Assembly: GCA_910589415.1 (NCBI GenBank)
Contig: OU342633.1
Span: 39,066,210 to 39,130,209, forward strand
DNA length: 64,000 nt
Direction of reading: 5' to 3'
Source: Malachius bipustulatus
Lineage: Eukaryota; Arthropoda; Insecta; Coleoptera; Melyridae
Of this stretch, positions 13,801 to 23,889 are shown piece by piece. The notes beneath the pieces were generated by a model. It was given only the letters and a program-made list of their open reading frames with translations, did not search any database and was not told the DNA's origin. The stretch's first letter is position 1. Each line of letters starts with the position of its first letter. A program made the translations under genes and the position numbers.

Positions 13801-16800
13801 TCTATGTTTGCATCGCTGCTTAGTACTATGGCAAGTTTCCTCAAAATTTTCTTTGATTTCGAGCTTAAATAAGTCAACATTTCAGAATTTCTTACTATTT
13901 TCACCAATGAATGGTTTTTCTGACACATTCTGAGTTAACTCTTGAAATGTTCGCCCAATACTCGTATGCAGAAAAAAACTACAAAGGAACTGGAAAACCT
14001 GAACTCAAGCAATAAGGTATGGAACGTATAGGTACTGCGTGTTTTAAACGTGCTACACTCTCTGGTAGAAAAAAGTAACATCAAACAGCAATTGGAAGTT
14101 TTCGTCAACGAAGGTGACCCAGAATCAGTCGCTGGAGAATTCGGTAGCCATTCTTTGTATAAACTATTAGGATATCTCTCCCTGGTCAGGCTGCTTCGGT
14201 TTAATTCTCAAATTGGAGACTACTAACAGGCAATAAAAGTGTTAGAGAACGTCGAGGTTCATAGAAAGTTACAATAATAAGCTCATATTCCAGCTTGTCA
14301 GATTTCGACTTCTTATTATGTTAGGTCTGCTTACATGATGATGTGAAGGTACTCAGATGCATATCGTACGTTCTCGTCGATTTTATTGTACATTCAGAGA
14401 ACCAGGCAGCTTTTTGTCTCGAAAAGCTACCATTTATTAGCTATTTGTCTCGTGCTGCACCCATCCGCAGTGCATCGACGAGTCCATCCAGCAAACTCTG
14501 AGAGAGAAAAGCTACAACGAGAAGATGTACAAGATGCAGTACGGAGATGTATTATAATAACAATAATATTATTATGCATACCATATCGCAGAACCGGAGC
14601 CCTGTGCGATATCTTATCAGGTAACGCCTCTTATCTGCTCGTCACTTTGCATTCTTATTAAAGTTAAATAAATAAATTGGTGAGGTGACAAAACAGTCAG
14701 ACCTTGACACGTCTGGTTATCCTTTTACTTTGAATGAAATATGTCATTACTTATTATTTAGATCTTCTTCCACCAGCTTTGTTTCTTAGCGGTTGCAGTA
14801 AGGAGCGGAATCATTTTAGCGCACTGTTACAAAACATTGACATCCGGCTCGAAGTACCATATTGCATTGTAAAGGAGGGGGGTGTTATTGTAATCTCGGT
14901 GATAAGTAAAAATAACAATAAAAATGTTATTGAATAAAGAAATACTGCAAATAAAACACATTGCAATCCTTTGCATTCAACACATTGCATGTATTTGGGA
15001 GTAGATCCACTAGGAATTGGATAGAATATTGATTCCATAAAAACCAATATTATATCCAATTCCTAGTGGATCTACTCCCAAATACAATAGAACAGATAAA
15101 GTCGGCGATAAAGGAACGAAATCATTTTAGCGCCTTGTAGAAAACAATTATATCAGGCCCGAAGGACCACTGAATTTTAAGGGAGATTGATATAATATAT
15201 CAATTATTAACAATATTATTGTTAATAATTAATCATAATTTTAAATTTTATTGAATAAATCTGTATTGAATTGAATCCATCTATACATAAAAATACATAA
15301 AACTACAAAAAAAGTTTTCGTATTATTTTTCCAGGGACGTAAAATTGATTTTTGTCAATCTACTCTCAAATACAGAACAAGTAAAGTCAGCGTAATAATC
15401 AGTGCAATCATTTTAGCGCCCTCTAACAAAACAATGCTATCCGGCTCGAAGGACCATTGCATTGTAACGGGACGATAATTTTTTCACTTCTTACTTCGTC
15501 GAATTTTCCTCTTTTGTACTTGTGAATAGATCGACTAGGAATTGGACATAAGTACTGCTTCCAAAAGACCCATTTTACGCCTCTTGAAATATTAATATTA
15601 ATATTAGGTTGTTTATCTGTAGTTTTATACAGGGTGTCCGGTAAGTACCTCCTAATCTCTCGGGAGCATACACGGAAGGAGCATAAACCTAGTCTGTCAT
15701 AAAAAAACACTCCTAAAGTGTCCATAAACGGAGATACAGAGCCCCAAAATGGTACCCTAAGATTTACTTTTTTGGCTCTAGCTTTTGAACCGACCTGTAT
15801 AATTTGATGAAATTTTAATTTTTTTATAGAGGCCATAAAGACTCATTAAGCCATATCAGAGTGGAGTTGACGTCCTAAAGGAAGTCAGGAACGGACTTAC
15901 CACCACACTCATTGTGTCAAAGTTTTGACAGGTGTCATTTTACAGAGCTGAAAACTTATTTTTTAAATACGCTGGTCATTCATCTTCACAAAAGGTACTC
16001 TTAATTTATTTCGATAAAACTAGCGGTTCTCAAGATAAATCGACTTTTATGCGAATTTTGATCAAGTTCCGTCAATAGCAACCCATTGTAGGTAGGTTTA
16101 TCAACAAGAACCTAATTTTTACCTGTTTGTGTTTAGCATTAGTAACTTTTGAGTGTTTCGCATACCTAAAAACCGATTTATCTCGAAAACCGTCAGCTTT
16201 ACCGAAATAAATTAAGAGCACCTTTTTTAAAGATGAAGTATCAGACTATTCAAAAATATAGTTTTTAGCTCTGTAAAGTGACACCTGTCAAAATTTTGAC
16301 TCAACGAGTATGACGGTAAGTCCGTTCCTGACTTCCCTGACGACGTCAAACATCGACTTTAATATGGCCCGATGGCTCTCTGTGGCCTCTATAAAGTGTT
16401 TAAATTCCATCCAATTATACAGGTCGGTTCAAAAGTTAGAGCCAAAAAATTAAATTGCGGGGCACCCTTTTAGGGCTTCATATCTCCGTTTGGGGACACT
16501 TTAGGAAAATTTTTTATGACAGACTAGGTTTTTTTTGACCTCCCCTGTATGCTCCCGAGAGATTAGGAGGTACTTACCGGACACCCTGTATATTCAATCC
16601 ACATTCATCAGTATCACATTTTATTATTCTTTTTACTAAGAGATAAGAGACCTTGGGGTAATATTTGACAGGGAACTGACATTTGCTGCCCGTATTGATG
16701 CCTTAATTAGATCTGTCGTGGAGTATGCTTCTCCTGTCTGGTCTCCATTTTACAGGGTCCACATAGAGAAGATAGAGAGAATCCAAAAGAATTTTTTAAG

Positions 16801-17889
16801 ATATATAGCATTCAAATTGGGAATTAAGGCTGAGGAGATCGTTTACCCTGACCTCTTGGAGTTGCTCAATATTCCAACACTGGAAGATAGAAGAGGCTAC
16901 CTCGATCTTTGCACATTCTTTAATATGATATCTAATAGAATGGACTCAGCGAGTCTATTAGAGACAGTGAACTTCCATGTTCCTCAGAGACCCACAAGAC
17001 GGGGTGACCTCTTCTCAGTGAAGTTTCACAGGACAAATTACTCATACAATCGCCCAATGAGCAGATTGTGTAGGCGACCAAATGCTCTACCAGAGCAAAT
17101 TGATTTATTTGTAGTGTCACATGTTGAATTTAAGAGGCACATAAAGAGATTATAATTCTAAAATTCTTATTTCGTCTATATTACTCGAAAATGTAATTAT
17201 CATAGTCATATTTCCTGTTTGTACTTTGGCTCATTGTTTCACTGTTAAATTGTAATTTGTAATTTTATAATGGCATATTGCCGTAAATAAACTATTTATT
17301 TATTTATTTACTCAGCAACAAGATTCCCCCTCAAAACACAATGGTCCTTCGAGCCGGATATCATTGTTTTGTATATTGTTTGGTTAAATGTATTCAACAT
17401 AATGTTCGTGGTGAAAATACTAACACATGTAAAATTCCTTCCAAATTTCTAATTTAGGCACCAATGAGAGTCTTTATTAAAAAAATTGTTTACTTACTTT
17501 TAGTCTCTGATAGAAAGTTTCCGCATAATGCCATCCAGTTTCAACTATGGGGATGCTGATGATCCTGTTGACCGATTCCAATTCGTCTATTTTGAAAGCT
17601 GGGGGAGTTTTCCTTCTTGTCTGATTGCCCACCACTAAAAATAATTAAAATTATTATTAAGAAATGCAATAATGCAACAAGCAATTGTTATAAAATAGTA
17701 GGTAGACAAAACAAACGTACTTTGATTAAATATAACTATTTGTTTAAAGTAATTATCGAGCATATAAGCAGAACTATCTGGTTTGTCGAAATCATTAAAT
17801 ACTTCCATACGTGTTTTTTCTCGTTCGAGACGCTGCTTGGAGATAACTCTTCGGTGATTCTTTGGTCTTCTACGATTTTTTGCGGGCAT
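7864..17889 (-). CDS. Lsd-1: Perilipin, lipid storage droplet surface protein 1 (Lsd-1/PLIN1)
   Basis: Lipid-droplet coat protein that controls lipase access to stored triglyceride in fat body. Exons in transcript order: 17889-17721 (tentative), 17634-17498, 12395-12210, 12153-11934, 11745-11564, 11502-11245, 8378-8268, 8019-7864 (stop). All joins have GT-AG borders and matching phases and give about 472 residues; insect Lsd-1 is usually near 400-450. The PAT domain is clear: [14 protein letters not shown], then [19 protein letters not shown] joined to [11 protein letters not shown], and [13 protein letters not shown]. The conserved middle follows: [52 protein letters not shown]. The C-terminus is polar. 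The start is uncertain: the first tentative exon encodes a basic stretch ([14 protein letters not shown]), but its junction also creates a split ATG, so translation may begin at MVGNQTRR. The 5.1-kb intron 17497-12396 is filled with repeats. The gene itself looks intact. Confidence 0.9.
8772..8791. repeat. Perfect short hairpin in Lsd-1 intron
   Basis: ctcggctc-tttt-gagccgag is a perfect 8-bp GC-rich stem with a four-T loop in very AT-rich intronic DNA. It resembles a bacterial terminator stem, but in this context it is simply a strong local hairpin of unknown role. Confidence 0.6.
9184..9889. mobile_element. Foldback element in Lsd-1 intron
   Basis: The left end acagtgttatcctaaataag and the right end cttatttaggataaccctgc are inverted copies, and the similarity continues inward as aaaattttt blocks. 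Termini resemble the CAGGG group. The element is about 706 bp, noncoding, and lies wholly inside the intron 8379-11244. Confidence 0.65.
9890..11244. other. Remainder of Lsd-1 intron, repeat-like
   Basis: There is no exon signal. The sequence is rich in phrases such as aaaatatttttgagagc, which occurs twice (about 10538-10555 and 10933-10945), suggesting old duplicated repeat material. Confidence 0.35.
12396..13185. other. Lsd-1 large intron, proximal part
   Basis: Mostly unremarkable. A short block at 12742-12853 (+) is less AT-rich and reads as a 37-codon open frame including [17 protein letters not shown], possibly a relic of a transposase DNA-binding region. It is too short to classify. 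Confidence 0.3.
13186..13249 (+). repeat. Single diverged copy of the 314-bp repeat end
   Basis: This stretch reads ggcatgca, then gctgcctggggt, atcctatggcg and gaacccac, and matches the complement of the 314-bp repeat at the right edge of the window (63397-64000) at most positions over about 60 bases. The two loci therefore share a dispersed repeat family. Confidence 0.65.
13500..13872 (-). pseudogene. Degraded open frame, unrecognised
   Basis: On the minus strand a frame runs from about 13868 with one stop near 13776, then 91 codons starting [20 protein letters not shown] and ending LFSHGAKK. The composition is less AT-rich than the flanks and charged residues are evenly spread, as in real protein. 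I recognise no family. The in-frame stop and the location inside an intron full of transposon debris favour a dead mobile-element gene. Confidence 0.25.
14790..15480. repeat. Tandem repeat, three units of about 290-310 bp
   Basis: The phrase tcattttagcgc recurs at 14811, 15122 and 15408, each time followed by acaaaac- or gaaaac- text and ccggctcgaag or a one-base variant. Spacings of 311 and 286 define a loose tandem unit. An inverted fragment of the same unit is at about 17325-17380, beyond two inserted elements. Confidence 0.65.
14991..15085. repeat. Near-perfect 41-bp hairpin in Lsd-1 intron
   Basis: The left arm 14991-15031 starts gtatttgggagtagatccac and the right arm 15045-15085 is its reverse complement with one mismatch; the spacer is 13 bases. 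It sits at the junction between tandem units 1 and 2. The geometry resembles a short foldback MITE or a pre-miRNA-like stem. No expression can be inferred. Confidence 0.75.
15628..16590. mobile_element. Long foldback element (TA-CAGGGTGTCC termini)
   Basis: The first roughly 430 bases are repeated in inverse orientation in the last roughly 430, starting with tacagggtgtccggtaagta and ending with tacttaccggacaccctgta. Arms are roughly 80 percent identical by eye. TA flanks both ends. No transposase is recognised. It lies in the large Lsd-1 intron. Confidence 0.8.
16640..17310 (+). pseudogene. Non-LTR retrotransposon 3' tail (ORF2 C-terminus)
   Basis: An open frame of 172 codons (16640-17155) begins [13 protein letters not shown], jumps to [16 protein letters not shown], then [16 protein letters not shown], and ends with a stop at 17155. 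This is the thumb and C-terminal region of a jockey/CR1-like reverse transcriptase. The usual stretch between the LTF and VEYASPVW motifs is missing, so there is an internal deletion as well as loss of the 5' part. The 3' end is a run of tttattta repeats at 17290-17310, typical of such elements. It sits just right of the foldback element and is not functional. Confidence 0.8.
17325..17380 (-). repeat. Inverted fragment of the 290-310 bp tandem unit
   Basis: caatggtccttcgagccgga followed by tatcattgttttg is the reverse complement of the core seen at 15428-15465. It makes the whole 14.8-17.4 kb interval an interrupted inverted repeat. Confidence 0.6.
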
Positions 17890-17982
17890 TTTAAAATATC
17901 TACCAGTGCCAGTTTTTTGGCTTTTCACGAATACTGAGACTACCGTTTCAAAAACTGATATTTGACTAGATCCATATCGCAA

Positions 17983-18847
17983 AATTGATTGCGTAGAGGA
18001 GCGATTAAATCTCTCACGTGCCTAAACTTTGATCGTTGTAGAATAGATTAATCCAGACAATGCTATTCATCTGATAATAAAATAAGTATACCTGTTTGGA
18101 AAAATTCAAATTTTCTGTTTATATAACCTGTGGTCTCTAGCTAAAATTTTGTTGATATTTTTATTGGAGCAGGGTGTTTATGTTTTGATTTCAATATTTA
18201 ATTGCCAATTAAATTTAGCGAAAATAAATAAAATAACATTCCAATCGAGGTCAAATCTTACTTCTTATTAAAAAGAAACTCTCGATTGAGTCTCGAATCC
18301 GCTTATTGCATAAGTTTAAAAATAAATTATCATCATAAAAGTGTATCTGCTAAATATTTTTGGTTGAAGTGAGTCAGTATAACAACCAAGTCCGGTACAA
18401 ATTCTTATCACATGTTTTGTTATCAGAGGAATTTGTACCCAGCAGGGATGTAAAATGTGATGGTTTTCCATATTATGATCTCCGTTACAATAAATGGAAA
18501 TAAAAATTAGCATGTTGATGGAACGAAATTTAAATTGATTTTAGTCATGCACGAGATTTTTCCGTGCTGTTTGTTACTAAACAGTTTCAGCAAAAATCAA
18601 TGACGAAAATTTTGAACACCAAATGATTGATAATGATAACTACCTACTAATATTACTAAACCATGTTATTTATCTTTAAGGTCATCTTATTGTCACTGTA
18701 AACAAAATTGTTATTCATTTTTTTTATTGTCTCTATACTTCTCTTATTTTGAAGTCCCACAAGGGTTTAGTATTGAATTTTTTGTTATTTTAATGCAGTT
18801 AAATGGTTTTTCATGAAATAATTTGCTGTCCTTTCATGATGAGATGA
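17983..18847. other. Intergenic sequence upstream of Lsd-1
   Basis: Lies between the tentative 5' end of Lsd-1 and the unknown 160-codon gene; both are on the minus strand. I see no coding exon. It probably contains Lsd-1 promoter sequence, but no specific element can be named. Confidence 0.3.
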
Positions 18848-19330
18848 TCATATTTTTATGATTTTTCGATGAATCCATGATAAAGCCCATGCAAGCATTT
18901 TCGCACAGTCTGATGATAGCCTACCTGAATTTATACGTCGTTTTAATTCTTCTATGTCATCTCCGATTTCATCTGCCAAATCATCTTCACCTTCTTTGTT
19001 ATTTTCTTCGGATTTCTTCTTGCTCTCTTGTTGTTGTTCCTCATCGTGATTAGTGACGTATATATTTATATCGCTAGTTTTTCTTGGTTTGTGTTCTTTT
19101 ACCTGGTTATTTATTGGTCCGTTGCTGTTATGATTATTTTCTTCTCTTGGTAGGTTATTGTCTTTAACGTGTTTTGTTTCTTCTAAGTTTTGTTTTGTTT
19201 TTGTAGGTTTTATCTCCTTTTGATTTGTTTCAGACTTCGACGTATCTTCATTCTTGGCATTCATCATTTGCTCCTGATCGTTTTCAACCTGACCAGAATC
19301 ATTCACCTCATTTTCTATTTCCTCAGACAT
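18848..19330 (-). CDS. Uncharacterised charged protein, 160 residues
   Basis: A single open frame of 160 codons in otherwise stop-rich DNA. I do not recognise it. Residues 1-110 are low-complexity and rich in Glu, Asp, Lys, Asn and Gln, starting MSEEIENEVNDSGQ and including EEQQQESKKKSEENN, so they are probably disordered. Residues 111-160 look more ordered: an acidic stretch (DDLADEIGDDIEELKRRI) followed by a less charged segment with SDCAKMLAWALSWIHRKIIKI at the end, perhaps an amphipathic helix. No signal peptide or membrane span is visible. The start was taken at the first Met (19330); no in-frame Met lies upstream. It could be a small intact gene or an exon of a larger one, since a downstream splice is not excluded. 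The Met start, length and composition argue against chance. Confidence 0.5.
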   Translation of the reverse strand: MSEEIENEVNDSGQVENDQEQMMNAKNEDTSKSETNQKEIKPTKTKQNLEETKHVKDNNLPREENNHNSNGPINNQVKEHKPRKTSDINIYVTNHDEEQQQESKKKSEENNKEGEDDLADEIGDDIEELKRRINSGRLSSDCAKMLAWALSWIHRKIIKI

Positions 19331-19721
19331 TCTGCGTATAAAATAAAACTTTAAAAGTGATTTTCCTATAATAGGTAACTACAGATAAATTTGCAAGTTT
19401 TTCTTTATCTTCGAACTAATACCCTTGTGGGACGAGATACGAGTATGTTTGATTTGAAGAAACATTATTGATGTAAAAACACCATGAATGTCACTTCTTG
19501 ATTATAAAATTAATTTATGCATTTATATAAATTTTAATCATACAATAACATTTCATTTAGGTATTGTTATATTTAGTAAATATAGCTCTCAGTTATCAGA
19601 AATAAAACACTTACTTATTGACTGTTGTTTTTATACCATGACTATAGAATTTACTAGAAGAAATTATTAATATATACTTTTTTCTACTCCCAACCTTTAA
19701 TCTGCATATTAAGTATGAATC

Positions 19722-19774
19722 ACCAGTGCTTTAATGGGTCTCATTAAGATACAAATTTTCATTAAAGCACTGGT
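19722..19774. repeat. 15-bp perfect inverted repeat
   Basis: accagtgctttaatg (19722-19736) pairs with cattaaagcactggt (19760-19774) across 23 bases. It is either a tiny foldback element or a structured RNA stem; no further evidence. Confidence 0.65.
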
Positions 19775-20565
19775 CAAGCTATCCAATGGCAGAGGAGCAT
19801 TTGCAATCGAATCGGTTCGTTTTCGCTCACAATCGGGTCGGCAAGCCAACCGAAGTAACAGAGTTGTCATACTCACGACAAAAATTGCCTTGTGATATAA
19901 GTTCTGTATTTCTGAAAAAAAAATCTGAACGTTTATTTAATTTAGAACATAAGTAACATTCAAAGAAAATTTATCAAGATTTTATGTTACCTTAATTAAT
20001 TTGATAGGTAGGTATATCGTGTAAAAGATAGGAAGATAAAGTATTATATCATTCGTAGCGGTCCGTGATATAGTATTCAAAGCGGCAACGCTGCGACCGT
20101 GACCGTCGCGTGCGCATGTAAGCAATATCGTAATTAATGGCTGACAATGTTATTAAAATTATTACTGAAAATCAAAGCGTAAAATTCGGAATTCGAACTT
20201 CGCATAATAAAAATTACGCAGTAGTGAGTAGTGCCCTTAAACTTGATACTAAAACATGTCTCAGCAGAATAATCTTAGCGACGAAAAGAAAATTTGGTAC
20301 CTAATATGCGTAAGCAACCTATCTTAACCTCAATGATCCGCAATTGTACACGAGTCATTGTTAAAATATATAATTTTTTAATCTTTTCTATGAAATAAAA
20401 AAGGGTCGTAGAAAAAATAGTGTATGGAACTCGCAGATAGTGGCTATTAATACGCTCTTATGATGGTTAAGACACTCGCCTACGGCTCGTATCTTAACCA
20501 TCATACTCGCGTATTAATAGCCTTCATTATAAGCTCGTTGCATAATATACTATTATAGAAAGGTA
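19775..20565. other. Intergenic sequence with an 80-bp hairpin
   Basis: No gene is recognised. At 20442-20522 ggctattaatacg...ttatgatggttaaga pairs with its inverse (tcttaaccatcat...cgtattaatagcc) around a GC-richer loop containing cgcctacggctcg. Arms are about 33 bases with a few mismatches. Confidence 0.55.
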
Positions 20566-20905
20566 TACAGAGTGGTTATCAATTCGATGCTCACAATTGG
20601 GATCTTGAAACGGTAAGAGATACGAAGTAGGGTAAATAATTGTACATACAGAAAAGCTACACAATTTTATTCTTTTTAGGAATATGAAACAAAATTTAGA
20701 AAAACTTCAGTCGTTGCCCAAATATCCTGAGAAAAGGAGATTTATTTATTTTAACCTTATCTTTTTTGTTATTGAGAATAAATTTAATGGTTTTTCATAG
20801 GCTTACGAAGCCTAACGAAAGGTCGTCATGACGAGCTATCCATTTGACAAAATTTCTGAAATTTTAAATACCGTCTAGAATCTATAGGATTTTCATGTAG
20901 GTACC

Positions 20906-21949
20906 TACAGGTATCCCAGAATAATGGGGACGAACTTCTAAGGTAGAATATTACTTGATTTTAAGACAAGCAGTCTTCATGTAGGTACCTAATACCCTCT
21001 AAATTGAGTATTAACGAAGTTACAGAGTGTTAAAAGTTAAAAAAATACGTTTTCTTACATAACTCCAAAACGTCTGAATATTTTTATATATATTTTTTTT
21101 GTTTTTATTAATTGGTCCAATATAACAACGATAATTGCGTGTGTGTAATTTAAAGCAATGATGTACGGTAGATAGATGTCCAATTTTTTTATCCCCCCCC
21201 ATTTTTACGCCACTGGATAAATTTTGGTTTTCACATATTTTTCCAAAAGCTAGACATTTCTGGTACAAAAAACGCACAAGATTTGGTAGGTAAATTTTCA
21301 ACAGTTTTTGAGAAATGCAAAATTGAATAGGTGAAAGTTCAGTAATATTTATACATAAAAAAATTTGAAAATAAATCAAAAAAAAGTTAGGATACGTGGT
21401 TAAAACGTGGTTAGGATTTTTTGTGGTCGGGGCATCTGGAGAAGAAGATGTCTCACCTCAAATCTGTAATTTTTTTCAAAAGTTGAAAACATTGCCGAAA
21501 ACCTGTAAATTTTTAACCATCTCGATGTCTAAATTATGTACTTGATTTTAATTTAAGAGCAACTTTTGAGAATTTACCTACGAAATCTTATGCCTTTGTT
21601 GTACCAGAAATATCTAGCTTTTGGAAAAATATGTGAAACAAAAATTTATCTAGAGACGTAAAAATTTGTTAGGAAAAATTTTTGACGTATCTGTCTGTCC
21701 TTTGACGTCCCTGGTTCAAATTATATGCAGACACGTAATTATCGCTGTTATATTAGACTAATTTATAGAAACACAACAAAAAGAAATACATATAACAAAA
21801 GCTGCTGTTTTGGGGGAGTACAAAAAAAAGATATTTTTTTTATTACATTGAACTCAATTAATTTAGAGGGTACATTAAGACTTGTCGTAAAATCAAGTAA
21901 ATATTCTACCTTGGAAGTTTTCATCCCCTTTAATCTGAGACACCCTGTA
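20906..21949. mobile_element. Foldback element nested in the composite
   Basis: The left end tacaggtatcccagaataat and the right end ctttaatctgagacaccctgta are inverse relatives. Similarity runs inward more than 200 bases: aaggtagaatattacttgat on the left faces atcaagtaaatattctacct on the right. Translations of both arms give the shared string TRNYRCYI on opposite strands, which reflects arm identity and not a gene. Confidence 0.7.
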
Positions 21950-22282
21950 TATTAAAGTTTTGTTTTTCTTATAACCGCCATATTGTTTTTCGCGTCATTC
22001 TGCATTGAAAACATCAAAGAAACCAAAAATCTGTTAGTCTAAAAAAATTTTCTCCATTTTTAGAACAAAAAATAATATTTCTTACCGAATGACGTAGATA
22101 TAGCGTAGTCATTGTTTGTCTTGTGTTTTTTTTACATTTGGTTTTTTATATTGTATGTATTAGATTTTTGGTTTTCTTGATTTTTCCAACTTGACAAAAA
22201 ACAAAAGTTGATTATTAAATTACTAGAATTTAGTCGGCTTTGAAAATTTGAATTGTCAAACGGATAGCTCTTGACGAACTTA

Positions 22283-22876
22283 TACAGGGTGGAAACTAGT
22301 AAGTGGGTCATAGGAATTTAACATGCAAATTCAGTTTTTTTTTTTTAATCTCCAGGCTTATCTTTAGAATAAAATATTATTGGAATAACTTCTTGCAATT
22401 ACTATAATGTATTTCATTAGTTACCTTCAATTTTTAATAGGTAAATACCAATACAGAAAAATAAAAATTTAATTTTTTTATTTAATTTTTTCTAATTTTA
22501 TTTTTTTCTAATTTTACAATTTTTTTAAGTATGGCCAATTGGCAACTACCTACGCATTTAATTAATTATATGATGATGTGGTGCTACATTATTCTGCTGT
22601 ATAATTGTACCTGTGCCTACATTACGACAATTCACAATCTCAATAAAAACCGGCAAATAAGTGCAAATTTGAGAATAATTCACTTTTCTTTTGGATATTT
22701 CTACATTATTAGGGAAGTGTTGTAACTGAAGATAAGCTCGTTAAACAGAATTCGTCATTGTAAAAAATTATTTCCTGTATCATTTTTCTCTAAATCTAAG
22801 CCTGGAGATATTATTTGCACAAAACTGAATTTGCATGTTAAAGTTCCATGACCCACTTACAAGTTTCCAGCCTGTA
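22283..22876. mobile_element. Foldback element nested in the composite
   Basis: tacagggtggaaactagtaa then gtgggtcat at the left faces atgacccac then ttacaagtttccagcctgta at the right. The arms of about 65 bases continue with the shared aaattcagttttttt/aaaactgaattt text. TA flanks both ends. The middle is noncoding and A/T-rich. Confidence 0.75.
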
Positions 22877-23339
22877 TAAATACGAAAAATATTTAATTAA
22901 TTTTAATATTTTAATAAAAATAATAAAAATAAATATGACTTGAATAAGAAATATATCGACTTTTCAGCTTTTGCAGGAAATTTCAATAACGCCTGAAGTT
23001 TTCTTAAATTTTGTTCAGATTTTAATAAGAATGAAATTGTGCAACTTTTTCTCTAATTTAAACGATATCGTTTTCTCTCGCCATTTCCAAGATCCCAATG
23101 GTGAGCATCGAATTGTTAACCACCCTGTATATCTTAATAATTATTACAGAAAGACGAAATCTTCACAATTGCCAAAAAGAAAAGGGTTAAACAGAATTTG
23201 AATCACCCGAGTTATTTGGTTAACGTTTATCTATCTCTGTCTTGGAGTGGAGCCGCAACTTAATAAAAGATTCACCAAAATTTTTGCATTCCTAAAATGA
23301 CAGCTACGAAGGACGTCAAGTAAAATGTGGGACTGAAAC

Positions 23340-23872
23340 CCCCGTCTCAAAAATTTTAAATGAAAAGGGGGCCCTCGTTTGAAAGGTAATTTGATTCTCT
23401 ATGCGACTGTATAATTATTTTTTGGTTTATGTTTTTAAATGAGGGGTCACTTGACCACCCTTTGCATTTAAAATTCTTGAGACGGGAGTTTCTGAGGCTA
23501 CGGGTTTGTTGCATCAATGAAGGTTATATTATTGTTGTCATTTGTCCTGAAAGAGACAAAAATTGACCTGTCTCAGCAGGATTCTCCTCAAAATAAAACA
23601 CCAACTCCGACTCTTCCTGAGATACTCACAAATTAATTAATTGGTACCAAAAAAATTGACACAAACCTTAAAAAAATACGGTTGCATTGAGAATCAGATT
23701 ACCTTTTAAATGAGTAGTAGATTGACTCCGCTTTTCATTTAAAATTCTTGAGGGGGCTGCTGGGTCTAGGGGTTTGTGGCGTCAAGGTTAAATTTTGGGT
23801 CATAAGGTGTCTCCCGAAAACAAAAATTGACCTGCCTCAAGATTTTGCTCAAAACAAAACACCAACTCAGGG
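23340..23872. repeat. Direct duplication of a 140-bp block
   Basis: The block starting catttaaaattcttgag and ending aaacaccaact occurs at about 23463-23606 and again at about 23738-23868. Both copies contain aaaaattgacctg. A partial inverse of the opening phrase sits near 23346-23372. Confidence 0.55.
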
Positions 23873-23889
23873 TGGATAGTTTTTAAAAA

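Larger units (their letters stand above)
20566..23129. mobile_element. Composite 2.56-kb element with nested insertions
   Basis: The outer termini pair as an inverted repeat: the left reads tacagagtggttatcaattc then gatgctcac, and the right reads gtgagcatcgaattgttaac then caccctgta. About 60 bases match. Inside lie two complete foldback elements (20906-21949 and 22283-22876), so at least three insertions are stacked. No intact coding sequence was found. Confidence 0.75.

Noticed and set aside
18270..18310. Possible tRNA T-arm (tctcgaatccgc)
   Set aside because: No matching acceptor, D or anticodon stems could be drawn around it.
21020..21955. Frames sharing TRNYRCYI on opposite strands as homologous proteins
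   Set aside because: They are the two inverted arms of one foldback element; the similarity is at DNA level and the frames are otherwise featureless.
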